A stretch of DNA of 64,000 nt from Sphaerisporangium sp. TRM90804 (GTDB lineage Bacteria > Actinomycetota > Actinomycetes > Streptosporangiales > Streptosporangiaceae): the NCBI RefSeq assembly GCF_029846175.1, contig NZ_JARWAC010000002.1, positions 248,001 to 312,000 of the forward strand, written 5' to 3'. Numbering within the stretch: position 1 is the first letter of the stretch; the number at the start of each line of letters is the position of its first letter. The position numbers were made by a program, and so were the translations under genes. Shown here piece after piece: positions 1 to 8,537 of this stretch. The notes below the pieces were generated by a model. That model made no database searches. It worked only from the letters and a program-made list of their open reading frames with translations, and was not told the origin of the DNA.

Positions 1-804
1 GGTGACCGTCTCGGAAACGCGCGTCTCAACGATAATCCCCTTGGCGGCCAACGAGGACGAGAGAAGCAGGGCCGCCTCGCGAAGCCATGGCCATTCGGTG
101 GCCCAGTGGGCGGCGTCGACGAGCGCCGGGCCGCCCGCGAAGGCGCCGGACTCGACGGTCTCGCTGGCGGGGTGGTGCCTGAGGTCGGCGGTGAGGAAGA
201 CGTCGGCGGCCCGCGCCCTGCCGAGCAGCGAGTCGCCCGCGCCGCCGCTGACCGCGACCGTGCGCACCACACGCGACGGGTCGCCCGCGACGCGCAGGCC
301 GCCGGCGGTGCGCGGCAGCCCGCGCGCGGCCCGGGCGGCGAACTCACGCAGCGTGACGGGCATCTCAAGCTCGCCCACGCGGCCGAGGCCCCGGGCGGGG
401 TCGTCGGGCGAGGGCTGGAGCGGGCGCAGCTCGCCGGTCAGCCCGACGGCCCTGGCCAGGGCGTCCGAGACGCCGGGGCGGGCGACGTCGGCGTTGGTGT
501 GGGCGGTGTAGAGCGCGACGTCGTTCTTGATGAGCCGGTGGATCAGCGCGCCCTTGGCGGTGTCGGCGGCGACGGTGGTCGTCCCCCGCAGGTAGAGCGG
601 GTGGTGGGTGACCAGGAGGTCGGCCCCCCAGGCCACGGCCTCCTCGGCGACGGCGGCCACGGGGTCGACGGCGAACAAGATCTTGCGTACGGGGAGGGCG
701 GGATCGCCGCAGACCAGCCCGACGGCGTCCCAGGACTCCGCCCAGGCGGGGTCGTACATCGACTCGAGCTCGGCGAGGACCGCGGACAGCGCTGACGGGG
801 ACAC
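1..804 (-). CDS. Nif3-like dinuclear metal-centre protein (3' end cut by window)
   Basis: Member of the Nif3/YbgI family of hexameric proteins with a dinuclear metal site; the cellular role is unsettled in the literature. The GTG at 804 opens a frame that stays open to base 1, giving 268 residues, close to full family length (about 270-280), so only the last few residues should be missing. Family features seen are an N-terminal segment with AESWDAVGLVCGDP and an LLVTHHPLY metal-binding motif near residue 65, plus a C-terminal VSGGAGDSLL and a DAAHWATEWPWL segment that supplies late metal ligands. The next gene is divergent. The start could instead be the internal ATG at SMYDPAW, but the GTG keeps the usual N-terminus. 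Confidence 0.9.
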   Translation of the reverse strand, partial: MSPSALSAVLAELESMYDPAWAESWDAVGLVCGDPALPVRKILFAVDPVAAVAEEAVAWGADLLVTHHPLYLRGTTTVAADTAKGALIHRLIKNDVALYTAHTNADVARPGVSDALARAVGLTGELRPLQPSPDDPARGLGRVGELEMPVTLREFAARAARGLPRTAGGLRVAGDPSRVVRTVAVSGGAGDSLLGRARAADVFLTADLRHHPASETVESGAFAGGPALVDAAHWATEWPWLREAALLLSSSLAAKGIIVETRVSETVT

Positions 805-927
805 CCGCGAAGAATACCGGGACGACCGGCGAGGGCGGGCGAGGGCGGGCGGGGCCGCGGACAGGCCTGACATCGGCGGCCGGCGCCGTCTACTGTGAGG
901 TGTTCCGACACTCCCGGAGGTCTGCGC

Positions 928-2376
928 ATGGCGCCGTCGGTAGCCGTCATCGGGGCGGGGTTCGGTGGGCTCTGCATGGCCATCCGGCTCCAACGGGCGG
1001 GGGTCTCCTACACCGTGTTCGAGAAGGCGGGGGGCGTCGGGGGCACCTGGCGGGACAACACCTATCCCGGGGCGGCCTGCGACATCCCCTCGCACCTGTA
1101 CTCCTACTCGTTCGAGCAGCGGGACGACTGGACGCGGCGCTACCCCCGCCAGCCCGAGATCCTCGCCTACCTGGAGAGGTGCGCCGACAAGTACGGGGTG
1201 CGCGCCCGTCTGCGGCTGAACACCGAGGTGACGTCGGCGGCGTTCGACGAGGCGGTGAACCGCTGGCGGGTCCGCACGGCGGGCGGCGAGGAGCACCTGT
1301 TCGACGTGGTGGTGACCGGGGTGGGGCAGCTCAGCCGGCCCTACCTGCCCGACATCCCGGGCATGGCCGGCTTCGCGGGCGCCGGCTTCCACTCGGCCCG
1401 GTGGGACCACGGCCGCGACCTCACCGGGCGCCGCGTCGCGGTGATCGGCAACGGGCCGTCCTCCGCCCAGCTCGTGCCCCGGGTCGCGCGCGTCGCCGGG
1501 CACCTCGACCTCTACCAGCGCACGCCCAACTGGGTGCTGCCCAAGCCCGACGGCGAGCTCGGCCGGCGTCCGGCCCGTCTCTACGCGCCGCTGGTGCGGG
1601 CGGTCCGGCGCGAGCGCACCTACCGCTGGCTGGAGGGGGTGCTGTTCCCGGTGTTCGTGGACGGCTGGAGCCGCCGCATGGTCACCGAGCGGGCCCGCGA
1701 GCTTCTGCTGCGGCAGGTGCCCGACCCCGGGCTGCGCGCCAGGCTGACCCCCGGCTACCCGATCGGGTGCCGCCGCATCGTCATCGCCAACGACTTCTAT
1801 CCCGCGCTGACCCGGCCGAACGTCGAGCTGGTGACCGAGCCGATCGCCCGCGTGCGGCCCGAGGGCGTCGAGACGGCCGACGGCGCCGTCCGGGAGGCCG
1901 ACACGATCATCTACGCGACCGGCTTCCGCGCCACCGAGTTCCTCGCGCCCATCGAGATCACCGGCCGCGACGGCCACCGCCTGGACGAGGCGTGGAAGGG
2001 CCGCGCGGAGGCCTACCTGGGCGTCGCCGTGCCGCGCTTCCCGAACCTGTTCCTGCTGTACGGGCCGAACACCAACCTCGGGCACAACTCGATCGTCGTC
2101 ATGATCGAGGCCCAGGTCCGGTACGTCATGAAGTGCCTGGCCCTGCTGGCCTCCCGCGGCCCGATGGAGGTGCGGCCGTCGGCGATGGACGCCTGGCGCC
2201 GGGCGCTCGACCAGGCGATGGCCGGCACGGTGTGGGAGACCGGCTGCCGCAGCTGGTACCAGGACGAGTCAGGGCGGGTGACCGCCAACTGGCCGCGCTC
2301 CGCCTCGGCCTACCGGCGCGTCACGCGGGCCCCCCGCCCCGGCGCGTACACCTTCGGCCCGCCCACCGGGGCCTGA
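928..2376 (+). CDS. FAD-dependent monooxygenase, Baeyer-Villiger type
   Basis: Flavin- and NADPH-dependent enzyme of 482 residues that would insert oxygen into a ketone or hydroxylate a substrate; the substrate cannot be read from sequence. Seen: N-terminal FAD Rossmann motif GAGFGG at residues 9-14; GGVGGTWRDNTYPGAACD, typical of BVMOs; the BVMO fingerprint FxGxxxHxxxWD as FAGAGFHSARWD at 149-160; and the NADPH-binding motif GNGPSS at 174-179. The ATG at 928 follows GGAGG by seven bases, so I prefer it to the upstream in-frame GTG. It stands alone upstream of the dipeptidase operon with a 170-bp gap, so co-function is not implied. Confidence 0.9.
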   Translation: MAPSVAVIGAGFGGLCMAIRLQRAGVSYTVFEKAGGVGGTWRDNTYPGAACDIPSHLYSYSFEQRDDWTRRYPRQPEILAYLERCADKYGVRARLRLNTEVTSAAFDEAVNRWRVRTAGGEEHLFDVVVTGVGQLSRPYLPDIPGMAGFAGAGFHSARWDHGRDLTGRRVAVIGNGPSSAQLVPRVARVAGHLDLYQRTPNWVLPKPDGELGRRPARLYAPLVRAVRRERTYRWLEGVLFPVFVDGWSRRMVTERARELLLRQVPDPGLRARLTPGYPIGCRRIVIANDFYPALTRPNVELVTEPIARVRPEGVETADGAVREADTIIYATGFRATEFLAPIEITGRDGHRLDEAWKGRAEAYLGVAVPRFPNLFLLYGPNTNLGHNSIVVMIEAQVRYVMKCLALLASRGPMEVRPSAMDAWRRALDQAMAGTVWETGCRSWYQDESGRVTANWPRSASAYRRVTRAPRPGAYTFGPPTGA

Positions 2377-2546
2377 CCCGGACGGCGGTGGCGGGGCGGG
2401 CCGGATTTCGATCGCGACGCGCGGCGTATACGGTCGGTGAAACGGACACGGCGGGTGAATGAGCTGCTCCCTCCGGCCGGTCGTCCCCCGTGGCCCCTGG
2501 CGCCGGGAGGGGCCCCGGCGACGTCCACGGCGAGAGGAGTGCACAC

Positions 2547-3611
2547 GTGTTCGCTGAGCTGCATCGTGACGCGGTGGTGGCCGACACCCACAACGATCTG
2601 CTGATGGCGGTGTCCGGCCGGCCGCCGGAGGTGTGGGCGTCGTTCTTCCGCGAGCGGTGGCTGCCGCAGCTCCGCGAGGGCGGGGTCGACGTCCAGGTGC
2701 TCCCGGTGTGGGTCGACGGCCCGGCCCGCCCCGAGGCGGCGCTCCGCGAGACCCTTCGCATGATCGAGTGCGCCCACGTGCTCGCCGAGGGCAACGCCGA
2801 CGAGGTGACCATCTGCTACGACGGCGTGCAGGTGGACGAGGCGCTCGCCCTGGGCAGGATCGCGCTGGTCATCGCCCTGGAGAGCATGCCCGGCCTGGAC
2901 GCCAGCGTCGAGCTGCTGCCCACCCTGCACCGGCTGGGGGTCCGCGTCGCCTCCATCGCCCACTGGGGACGCACCCCCCTGGCCGACGGCAGCGGCGAGG
3001 ACGCCACCGGAAGCCGCCTGACCAGCCGAGGCGTGGCCGTCCTGCGGGAGATGGAGCGGCTGGGCATGATCTTCGACATCTCCCACCTGGGCGCCTCGGG
3101 CGTGGCCCACGTGCTGGAGATCGCGACCCGCCCGGTGATCGCCACGCACTCCGCCGCCCGCGCGCTGCGCGACCACCACCGCAACCTCACCGACGGGCAG
3201 CTGCGCGCCGTGGCGGCCGGCGGCGGCGTCGTGTGCGTGAACTTCCTGGCGGCGTTCCTGGCGGAGAAGCCCGAGGGGTACACCGTCGAGCGGCTGGGCG
3301 ACCACATCCTGCACGTCGCCGAGGTCGCCGGCATCGACCACGTCGGCCTGGGCCCCGACTTCATCAGGGAGGTGTCCCTGGACACCACGCCGCCGTGCTG
3401 TGAGGGGTTCAGCACCACCGGCATCGACTCGCGCGAGGCCATCCCCGGCCTCGACGGCCCGCGCGGCATGCCGCTGGTCACGGCCGAGCTGCTGCGGCGC
3501 GGCCTCGGCCACGACGAGATCGTCAAGATCCTCGGCGGCAACGTCATGCGGCTGTTCCGCGCCGAGCTGGGCCGTCCGGCGGAGGCGGCGACGGCCGCCG
3601 GCGCGCGGTGA
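2547..3611 (+). CDS. Membrane-type dipeptidase, peptidase family M19
   Basis: Zinc dipeptidase of the renal-dipeptidase family (354 residues), a group that often accepts dipeptides with a D-residue at the C-terminal side. Seen: HxD ligand pair H15/D17 in VADTHND, bridging E111 in IALES, H179 in DISHLG and H200 in ATHS; the 21-residue spacing of the last two matches the family. A GLGPDF segment follows in the C-terminal third. The GTG at 2547 sits behind GAGAGGAG; the earlier in-frame ATG at 2490 adds a non-homologous tail and is rejected. No signal peptide is visible, so the enzyme is likely cytoplasmic. Its stop overlaps the next start by GTGA, so it is the first gene of a coupled three-gene operon. 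Confidence 0.92.
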   Translation: MFAELHRDAVVADTHNDLLMAVSGRPPEVWASFFRERWLPQLREGGVDVQVLPVWVDGPARPEAALRETLRMIECAHVLAEGNADEVTICYDGVQVDEALALGRIALVIALESMPGLDASVELLPTLHRLGVRVASIAHWGRTPLADGSGEDATGSRLTSRGVAVLREMERLGMIFDISHLGASGVAHVLEIATRPVIATHSAARALRDHHRNLTDGQLRAVAAGGGVVCVNFLAAFLAEKPEGYTVERLGDHILHVAEVAGIDHVGLGPDFIREVSLDTTPPCCEGFSTTGIDSREAIPGLDGPRGMPLVTAELLRRGLGHDEIVKILGGNVMRLFRAELGRPAEAATAAGAR

Positions 3612-4447
3612 CCGAGCCGGCCGGGGGTGACGCGCAGGAGGCCGCGCGGCAGTACGAGGCCGCCGCGCGCCGGTGCGGGGTCCAGGTGCGCGAGCTGCGG
3701 GAGCTGGCCGAGTTCGAGCTGGTGTTCGCGCTGTTCGACGACATCTGGAAGGCCGAGCCGGGCAACGCGCCGATCAGCGTGGAGCTGATGCGGGCGTTCT
3801 CGCACAGCGGCAACTACGTCACCGGAGCCTTCGACGGCACGACCATGGTCGGGGCCAGCGTCGCCTTCCTGGCCGACCCGCCGGGGCGGGCGCTGCACTC
3901 GCACGTCACCGGCACCACCGTGGGCCGGGGCGTCGGGTTCGCCCTCAAGCTGCACCAGCGCGCCTGGGCGCTGGCCCGAGGGCTCGACCGCGTGTCGTGG
4001 ACGTTCGACCCGCTGGTGCGGCGCAACGCCTACTTCAACATCACCAAGCTCGGCGGCCGCCCGGAGGCGTACCTGCCGGCCTTCTACGGGGCGATGGAGG
4101 ACCTCATCAACGCGGGCGACGAGTCCGACCGGCTGCTCCTGGCGTGGCGGCTGGGCGAGCCGCACGTGGCGGCGGCGTGCTCGGGCGCGGCGCGCCCCCC
4201 GCGGGTGCCGCCCGGCGCCGTCGTCGCGCTCGCCGACGAGCGCGACCTGCCGGTCGCCGGGGGCACGCGCGGCCGGGTGCTGCTCGTCGCCACCCCGCAC
4301 GACGTCGAGGCGCTGCGGCGCGCCGCCCCCGCCGCCGCCAAGGCCTGGCGGTACGCGGTCCGCGACGTCCTGGGCGGCCTGATCGGCGACGGCGCGCGCG
4401 TGACCGGCTTCACCACCGACGGCCGTTACATCCTGGAGCGAGAGTGA
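3608..4447 (+). CDS. GNAT-superfamily acyltransferase, partner of the racemase
   Basis: 279-residue predicted acyltransferase of the GNAT superfamily (the larger COG3375-like type). Residues about 25-170 carry the acyl-CoA-binding fold: an ELVFALFDDIW start, a YVTGAFDGTTMVGASVAF strand pair, the turn HVTGTTVGRGVGFALKLHQR that would hold the CoA pyrophosphate, and FDPLVRRNAYFNITKLGG. The GTG start overlaps the dipeptidase stop and its own stop overlaps the next GTG, so all three should be translated together. In Geobacillus a GNAT protein beside N-succinylamino acid racemase succinylates D-amino acids; I infer the same role here from context. The C-terminal ~100 residues form a second, less conserved domain. 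Confidence 0.8.
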   Translation: MTEPAGGDAQEAARQYEAAARRCGVQVRELRELAEFELVFALFDDIWKAEPGNAPISVELMRAFSHSGNYVTGAFDGTTMVGASVAFLADPPGRALHSHVTGTTVGRGVGFALKLHQRAWALARGLDRVSWTFDPLVRRNAYFNITKLGGRPEAYLPAFYGAMEDLINAGDESDRLLLAWRLGEPHVAAACSGAARPPRVPPGAVVALADERDLPVAGGTRGRVLLVATPHDVEALRRAAPAAAKAWRYAVRDVLGGLIGDGARVTGFTTDGRYILERE

Positions 4448-5550
4448 AGATCACCGGAGTGGAGCTGCGCAGGATCGCGATGCCGCTGGTGGCGCCGTTC
4501 CGCACCTCCTTCGGCACCGAGACCGCCCGCGACGTGCTGCTGGTCAGGGTGGTGACGCCCGACGCCGAGGGGTGGGGCGAGTGCGTGGCCATGTCCGAGC
4601 CGCTCTACTCCCCCGAGTACGTGGACGGGGCGGCCGAGGTGATGCGCCGCTTCCTGATCCCGGCGCTCACCGCGCCGCCCGCCGTCGACGCCCAGGCCGT
4701 CGCCCGGGTGCTGGCGCCGTTCAAGGGGCACCGGATGGCCAAGGCCGCGCTGGAGGCCGCCGTGCTGGACGCCGAGCTGCGCGCCGCCGGCAGGTCGTTC
4801 GGGTGGTTCCTCGGCGCCGCGCGCGACCGCGTGCCGTGCGGGGTCTCGGTCGGCATCATGGACTCGATCCCGAGGCTGCTGGACGCCGTGGCCGGTTACG
4901 TGGACGAGGGGTACGTCCGGGTGAAGCTCAAGATCGAGCCGGGCTGGGACATCGCGCCGGTGCGCGCGGTGCGCGAGCGCTTCGGCGACGACCTGCTGCT
5001 CCAGGTGGACGCCAACGCCGCCTACACCCTCGCCCAGGCCCCGCACCTGGCCCGGCTGGACGACTTCGGCCTGCTGCTGATCGAGCAGCCGCTCGCCGAG
5101 GACGACCTCGTGCAGCACGCGGCCCTGGCCAGGCTGCTGAGCACCCCGGTGTGCCTGGACGAGTCGATCGAGTCGGCCCGGCACGCCGCCGCCGCGATCT
5201 CGCTCGGCGCGTGCTCCATCGTGAACGTCAAGCCCGGCCGCGTCGGCGGGTACCTGGAGGCGCGCCGCATCCACGACCTGTGCGCGGCGCACGGCGTCGC
5301 GGTGTGGTGCGGCGGCATGCTGGAGACCGGCGTCGGCCGGGCGGCGAACGTGGCGCTGGCGGCGCTGCCGGGCTTCACGCTGCCGGGCGACACCTCCGGC
5401 TCCGGCCGCTACTTCGCCACCGACGTCACCGAGCCGTTCGTGCTGGAGGACGGCCACCTGCCCGTCCCGACCGGCCCCGGGCTGGGCGTCGCCCCGATCC
5501 CCGCGATCCTGGAGGAGGTCACCACCTCGACGGAGTGGATCCCCGCCTGA
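4444..5550 (+). CDS. N-succinylamino acid racemase / o-succinylbenzoate synthase (enolase superfamily)
   Basis: Enolase-superfamily enzyme of 368 residues. The catalytic set is complete: K161-x-K163 (VKLKIEPGW), metal ligands D189 (QVDAN), E214 (IEQP) and D239 (CLDES), and the second catalytic lysine K263 (NVKPGRVGG). These numbers are those of the Amycolatopsis N-acylamino acid racemase as I recall it, which favours racemase activity; many such enzymes also make o-succinylbenzoate for menaquinone. Context decides between the two: no men gene lies nearby, while a dipeptidase and a GNAT transferase are translationally coupled upstream. The GTG start overlaps the preceding stop. A strong hairpin follows the stop at once. 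Confidence 0.92.
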   Translation: MKITGVELRRIAMPLVAPFRTSFGTETARDVLLVRVVTPDAEGWGECVAMSEPLYSPEYVDGAAEVMRRFLIPALTAPPAVDAQAVARVLAPFKGHRMAKAALEAAVLDAELRAAGRSFGWFLGAARDRVPCGVSVGIMDSIPRLLDAVAGYVDEGYVRVKLKIEPGWDIAPVRAVRERFGDDLLLQVDANAAYTLAQAPHLARLDDFGLLLIEQPLAEDDLVQHAALARLLSTPVCLDESIESARHAAAAISLGACSIVNVKPGRVGGYLEARRIHDLCAAHGVAVWCGGMLETGVGRAANVALAALPGFTLPGDTSGSGRYFATDVTEPFVLEDGHLPVPTGPGLGVAPIPAILEEVTTSTEWIPA

Positions 5551-5567
5551 AAGACCGGCCTTTCAGG
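5546..5567. terminator. Bidirectional hairpin terminator between convergent genes
   Basis: Perfect 8-bp stem CCTGAAAG / CTTTCAGG around a 6-base loop, sitting on the racemase stop codon and just before the stop of the convergent membrane-protein gene. It would serve both strands. A U-run is absent, as is common in high-GC actinomycetes. Confidence 0.65.
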
Positions 5568-5569
5568 GA

Positions 5570-6634
5570 CTAAGCGTCCTGGACGGCGTCCCGGGGCGGG
5601 CGGGGCCGGCCGGAGACGACGCGCCACAGGCCGGCGAGCTGGGTGGCCGCCGCCGTCGCCAGGACGACGATCAGGACGGGGGCGAGCCAGGCGGGGCGGA
5701 CGCGGATCGCGATTCCGGCGTCCGGCATCGTCTCGCCCAGCGGGGTGGCCACGCCGGCGACCCCCAGCACCAGCAGGTACAGCACGGTGAACGCGCCCAT
5801 CCAGGTCGTGACCCGCGGCATCCGGGACGCCGCGCCCCGGCGCACCCGCAGGCCGAAGGCCGCCCAGACGAGGGAGCACACCGCCAGGAAGACGCCGACG
5901 GCGAGCAGGAACTCCCAGGCGAAGTCGATCACCTGGCGCGCCTCGTGGATCCCGTGGTCGCGGTGGTACCAGTCGACGGTCGTGATGGCCGACTCGGCCA
6001 CCAGGATGCCCGCGGCGGTGACGGCCACGTACAGGAAGGCGTAGACCGGCTGCAGGAGCAGCAGCAGGGCCGCGCCGCGAGCCGGCGGCCGGTCGCGGAC
6101 GGCGGGCGCCGACGGCCGGGCCGCGCGGGCGGGGAGCGCGAACACCGCCGCGACGTGGGTGAGCAGCGCGCAGATGAGCACGGCGGCGAGCGCGGGGCGA
6201 CCCCACGCGGGCTCCACCAGCGAGGGGGTGAACTCCAGGCCGTGGGTGGCGAGCCCTCGCCGCAGTTCGAGGGAGGCCGCGACCGGGTTCATCCCGAACA
6301 TGACGCCGAGGCCGATCACGTAGACGAGGCTCAGCGCCCCAAAGGCCGCGAGCACCGCGGGCGACCGGGGCGCGCGCGAGATCACCCGGAAGACGGCCGA
6401 GGCGACGGCGAAGAACGCGGTGACCACCAGGACGCCGCGCACGCCGTCGCCGGTGAACTGCGCGACATAGTCCTGCTCCTCGGGCCCCAGCCCCGGCGCG
6501 GCGGCCTCCAGGGCCGCCCGCATGCGCACGAGGCCCGCGACGCACACCGTGACGGCGAGCACCCCGAACACCGGCACCAGCCGCAGCGTCAGCGGCGCGA
6601 GCGCCGGGCGCCGCCGCCTCACGGGCTCGGTCAT
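5570..6634 (-). CDS. Polytopic membrane protein, function unknown
   Basis: 354 residues with about eight hydrophobic segments spread along the chain, beginning with LRLVPVFGVLAVTVCVAGLV and ending with WLAPVLIVVLATAAATQLAGL. I do not recognise the family. Polar loops include EEQDYVAQF near residue 65 and a TTVDWYHRDHGIHEARQ segment around residue 230 rich in His, Asp and Arg, the most likely functional loop. The ATG at 6634 follows a GAGGATGGGG stretch; an in-frame start 36 bases upstream adds MAATARTREDGD and is less likely. It converges on the racemase operon and is followed downstream of its own promoter side by the acyl-CoA ligase in the same direction. Confidence 0.7.
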   Translation of the reverse strand: MTEPVRRRRPALAPLTLRLVPVFGVLAVTVCVAGLVRMRAALEAAAPGLGPEEQDYVAQFTGDGVRGVLVVTAFFAVASAVFRVISRAPRSPAVLAAFGALSLVYVIGLGVMFGMNPVAASLELRRGLATHGLEFTPSLVEPAWGRPALAAVLICALLTHVAAVFALPARAARPSAPAVRDRPPARGAALLLLLQPVYAFLYVAVTAAGILVAESAITTVDWYHRDHGIHEARQVIDFAWEFLLAVGVFLAVCSLVWAAFGLRVRRGAASRMPRVTTWMGAFTVLYLLVLGVAGVATPLGETMPDAGIAIRVRPAWLAPVLIVVLATAAATQLAGLWRVVSGRPRPPRDAVQDA

Positions 6635-6700
6635 GTCCCCATCCTCACGGGTGCGCGCCGTCGCCGCCACGGCTTCGCCGACGGCGGCGCCACCCGGGGC

Positions 6701-8254
6701 TCAGGCCGTCGGGGAGTCCGCGTGGCGGCCGAGGTACTCCTCCCGCAGCCTGTGGCGGGAGATCTTGCCCGTCGGGGTGCGGGGAAGCTCGTCGTGGTAC
6801 TCGATCACCCGCGGGTGCTTGAAACGGGCCAGGCGGGTGGCGCAGTGCGCCAGGAGCGCGGCGGTGAGGCCGGGGCCGCCGGGGGCGCCGGGGACGGGTT
6901 GCACCAGGGCGACGACGCGGTGGCCCCACTCCTCGTCCGGGACGCCGATGACGGCGGCGTCGGCCACGGCCGGGTGCTCCAGGAGCGCGGCCTCGACCTC
7001 GGCCGGGTAGACGTTGACCCCGCCGGAGACGATCAGGTCGGTGCGGCGGTCGCACAGGTACAGGTAGCCGTCCTCGTCGAGGTAGCCGATGTCGCCGGGG
7101 GCGTACCAGTCGCCGCGCCTGCTCGCGGCGGTCTTCTCGGGGTCCTTGCGGTACTGGAAGGCGCTCGTGGACGACCTGAGGTACACCGTGCCGGGCTCGC
7201 CGGGCGGCAGGTCGGCGCCGTCGTCGTCCAGGACGCGGGCCTGGACGCCGGGCACCGCGCGGCCGACGGTGCCGGGACGGGCCAGCCACTCGCGCGGCTT
7301 GACGGCGAAGGCGATCGTGGCCTCGGTGGAGCCGTAGTACTCGTAGAGCACCGGCCCCCACCACTCCATCATCGCCTTCTTCACGGCGACCGGGCACGCG
7401 GCGGCGGTGTGGATCACCTGGCGGAGCGACGAGACGTCGTAGCGCTTCCTGACGTCGCCGGGCAGCCGGAGCATCCGGTGGAACATCGTGGGGACCATCA
7501 TCGTGTTGGTCACCCGGTGCCGCTCGACCAGCTCCAGGACGTTCACCGGGTCGAACCCCGGGGCGATGACGACGGTGTGCCCGAGGTGCAGCGCCATCAT
7601 CGTGTGCGCGCACGGCGCCGAGTGGTACATCGGCGAGGTGACCAGATGGACGCCGTCGCCGGGCCGCAGGTCGCACACCTCCCCCACGAACCACGTGGTG
7701 AGCGGCACGTTCTCCTCCGGCGGCAGGCCGGACAGCCGCCGCTGCACGCCCTTGGGGAAGCCGGTGGTGCCGGAGGTGTACCACATCACCGAGCCGTTCG
7801 TCCGACCGGCGGGGGCCTGCGACGGCCGGCCGGCGGCCAGGGCGGCGTGGCCGTCGAGCAGGGCCCGCTCCGGGAGCCCGGCCGCCGCCGCGGCCTCCCG
7901 CACGGTGGCCGCGGACACGCCGCCGCCCTCCCGGTACACGACGGCCTCGGCGTCGCAGTCGCCGAGGATGTAGGCGATCTCGCCCGCGGTGAGGTGCCAG
8001 TTCACGGGCACGTAGTACAGCCCGGTCTGGCCGGTGGCCATGAGCATGACGACGGCGTCGACGCCGTTGGGCAGCACGCCCGCGACCACGCCGCCCTGCG
8101 CCGGGCCGAGCGCGCGCAGGCCGTGGGACACCTGGTTCACCCGGGCGAGCAGCTCCCCGTAGCCGGTGACCGATCCGTCGGTGTCCACCACGGCCGCGCG
8201 GCCGGGGTCGGCCTCGGCGATGCGGTAGAAGCCGGGCAGGCCGCTGATGTCCAT
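6701..8254 (-). CDS. Acyl-CoA synthetase / AMP-dependent ligase
   Basis: 517-residue ANL-superfamily enzyme that adenylates a carboxylic acid and transfers it to CoA. Seen in order: P-loop-like motif YTSGTTGFPKGV near residue 178; YYGSTEAT near 310; the hinge region GDIGYLDEDGYLYLCDRRTDLIVSGG near 400; and the C-terminal catalytic lysine in TPTGKISRHRL. Length and motifs fit fatty or aromatic acyl-CoA ligases of the FadD group; the substrate cannot be assigned. The ATG at 8254 has GAGGAG seven bases upstream, so I discard the 83 in-frame residues before it. A histidine kinase gene is divergent. Confidence 0.9.
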   Translation of the reverse strand: MDISGLPGFYRIAEADPGRAAVVDTDGSVTGYGELLARVNQVSHGLRALGPAQGGVVAGVLPNGVDAVVMLMATGQTGLYYVPVNWHLTAGEIAYILGDCDAEAVVYREGGGVSAATVREAAAAAGLPERALLDGHAALAAGRPSQAPAGRTNGSVMWYTSGTTGFPKGVQRRLSGLPPEENVPLTTWFVGEVCDLRPGDGVHLVTSPMYHSAPCAHTMMALHLGHTVVIAPGFDPVNVLELVERHRVTNTMMVPTMFHRMLRLPGDVRKRYDVSSLRQVIHTAAACPVAVKKAMMEWWGPVLYEYYGSTEATIAFAVKPREWLARPGTVGRAVPGVQARVLDDDGADLPPGEPGTVYLRSSTSAFQYRKDPEKTAASRRGDWYAPGDIGYLDEDGYLYLCDRRTDLIVSGGVNVYPAEVEAALLEHPAVADAAVIGVPDEEWGHRVVALVQPVPGAPGGPGLTAALLAHCATRLARFKHPRVIEYHDELPRTPTGKISRHRLREEYLGRHADSPTA

Positions 8255-8481
8255 GGGACGCTCCTCACGGTGCGGCACGCCGGCGGACGCGGGCCGCGCC
8301 CCGGCGTGCACATCATCATTCGAGCACGCGGGGCCCGCGGTCACGACCGCCGCGTAGGCGTGCCATCGGGCACACGCCTTCCTACCGGCTTCGTGGCGGA
8401 ACCCATCACCCGGCGATGCACCGGCACGGTCCCCGCGCATGTCCTTGATGGATACTTTCCCACCTCTTGCCGGTTCACGGC

Positions 8482-8510
8482 GCTGACCGCGAAGGATGCG
8501 CATTTAGTGT
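8482..8510 (+). promoter_or_regulatory. Candidate sigma-70-type promoter for the sensor kinase
   Basis: GCTGAC (8482-8487) and TAGTGT (8505-8510) are separated by exactly 17 bp, about 28 bp before the GTG start of the kinase. The -10 fits the actinomycete TANNNT pattern; the -35 lacks the leading TT. The 283-bp divergent region 8255-8537 shows no other ORF I can support. Confidence 0.4.
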
Positions 8511-8537
8511 GATCACGAGGCCTGACGGGGGGACGCG

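Noticed and set aside
4444-5550. menC as a menaquinone gene
   Set aside because: Residues fit either activity, but the operon partners and lack of men genes favour N-succinylamino acid racemase, so no symbol was given.
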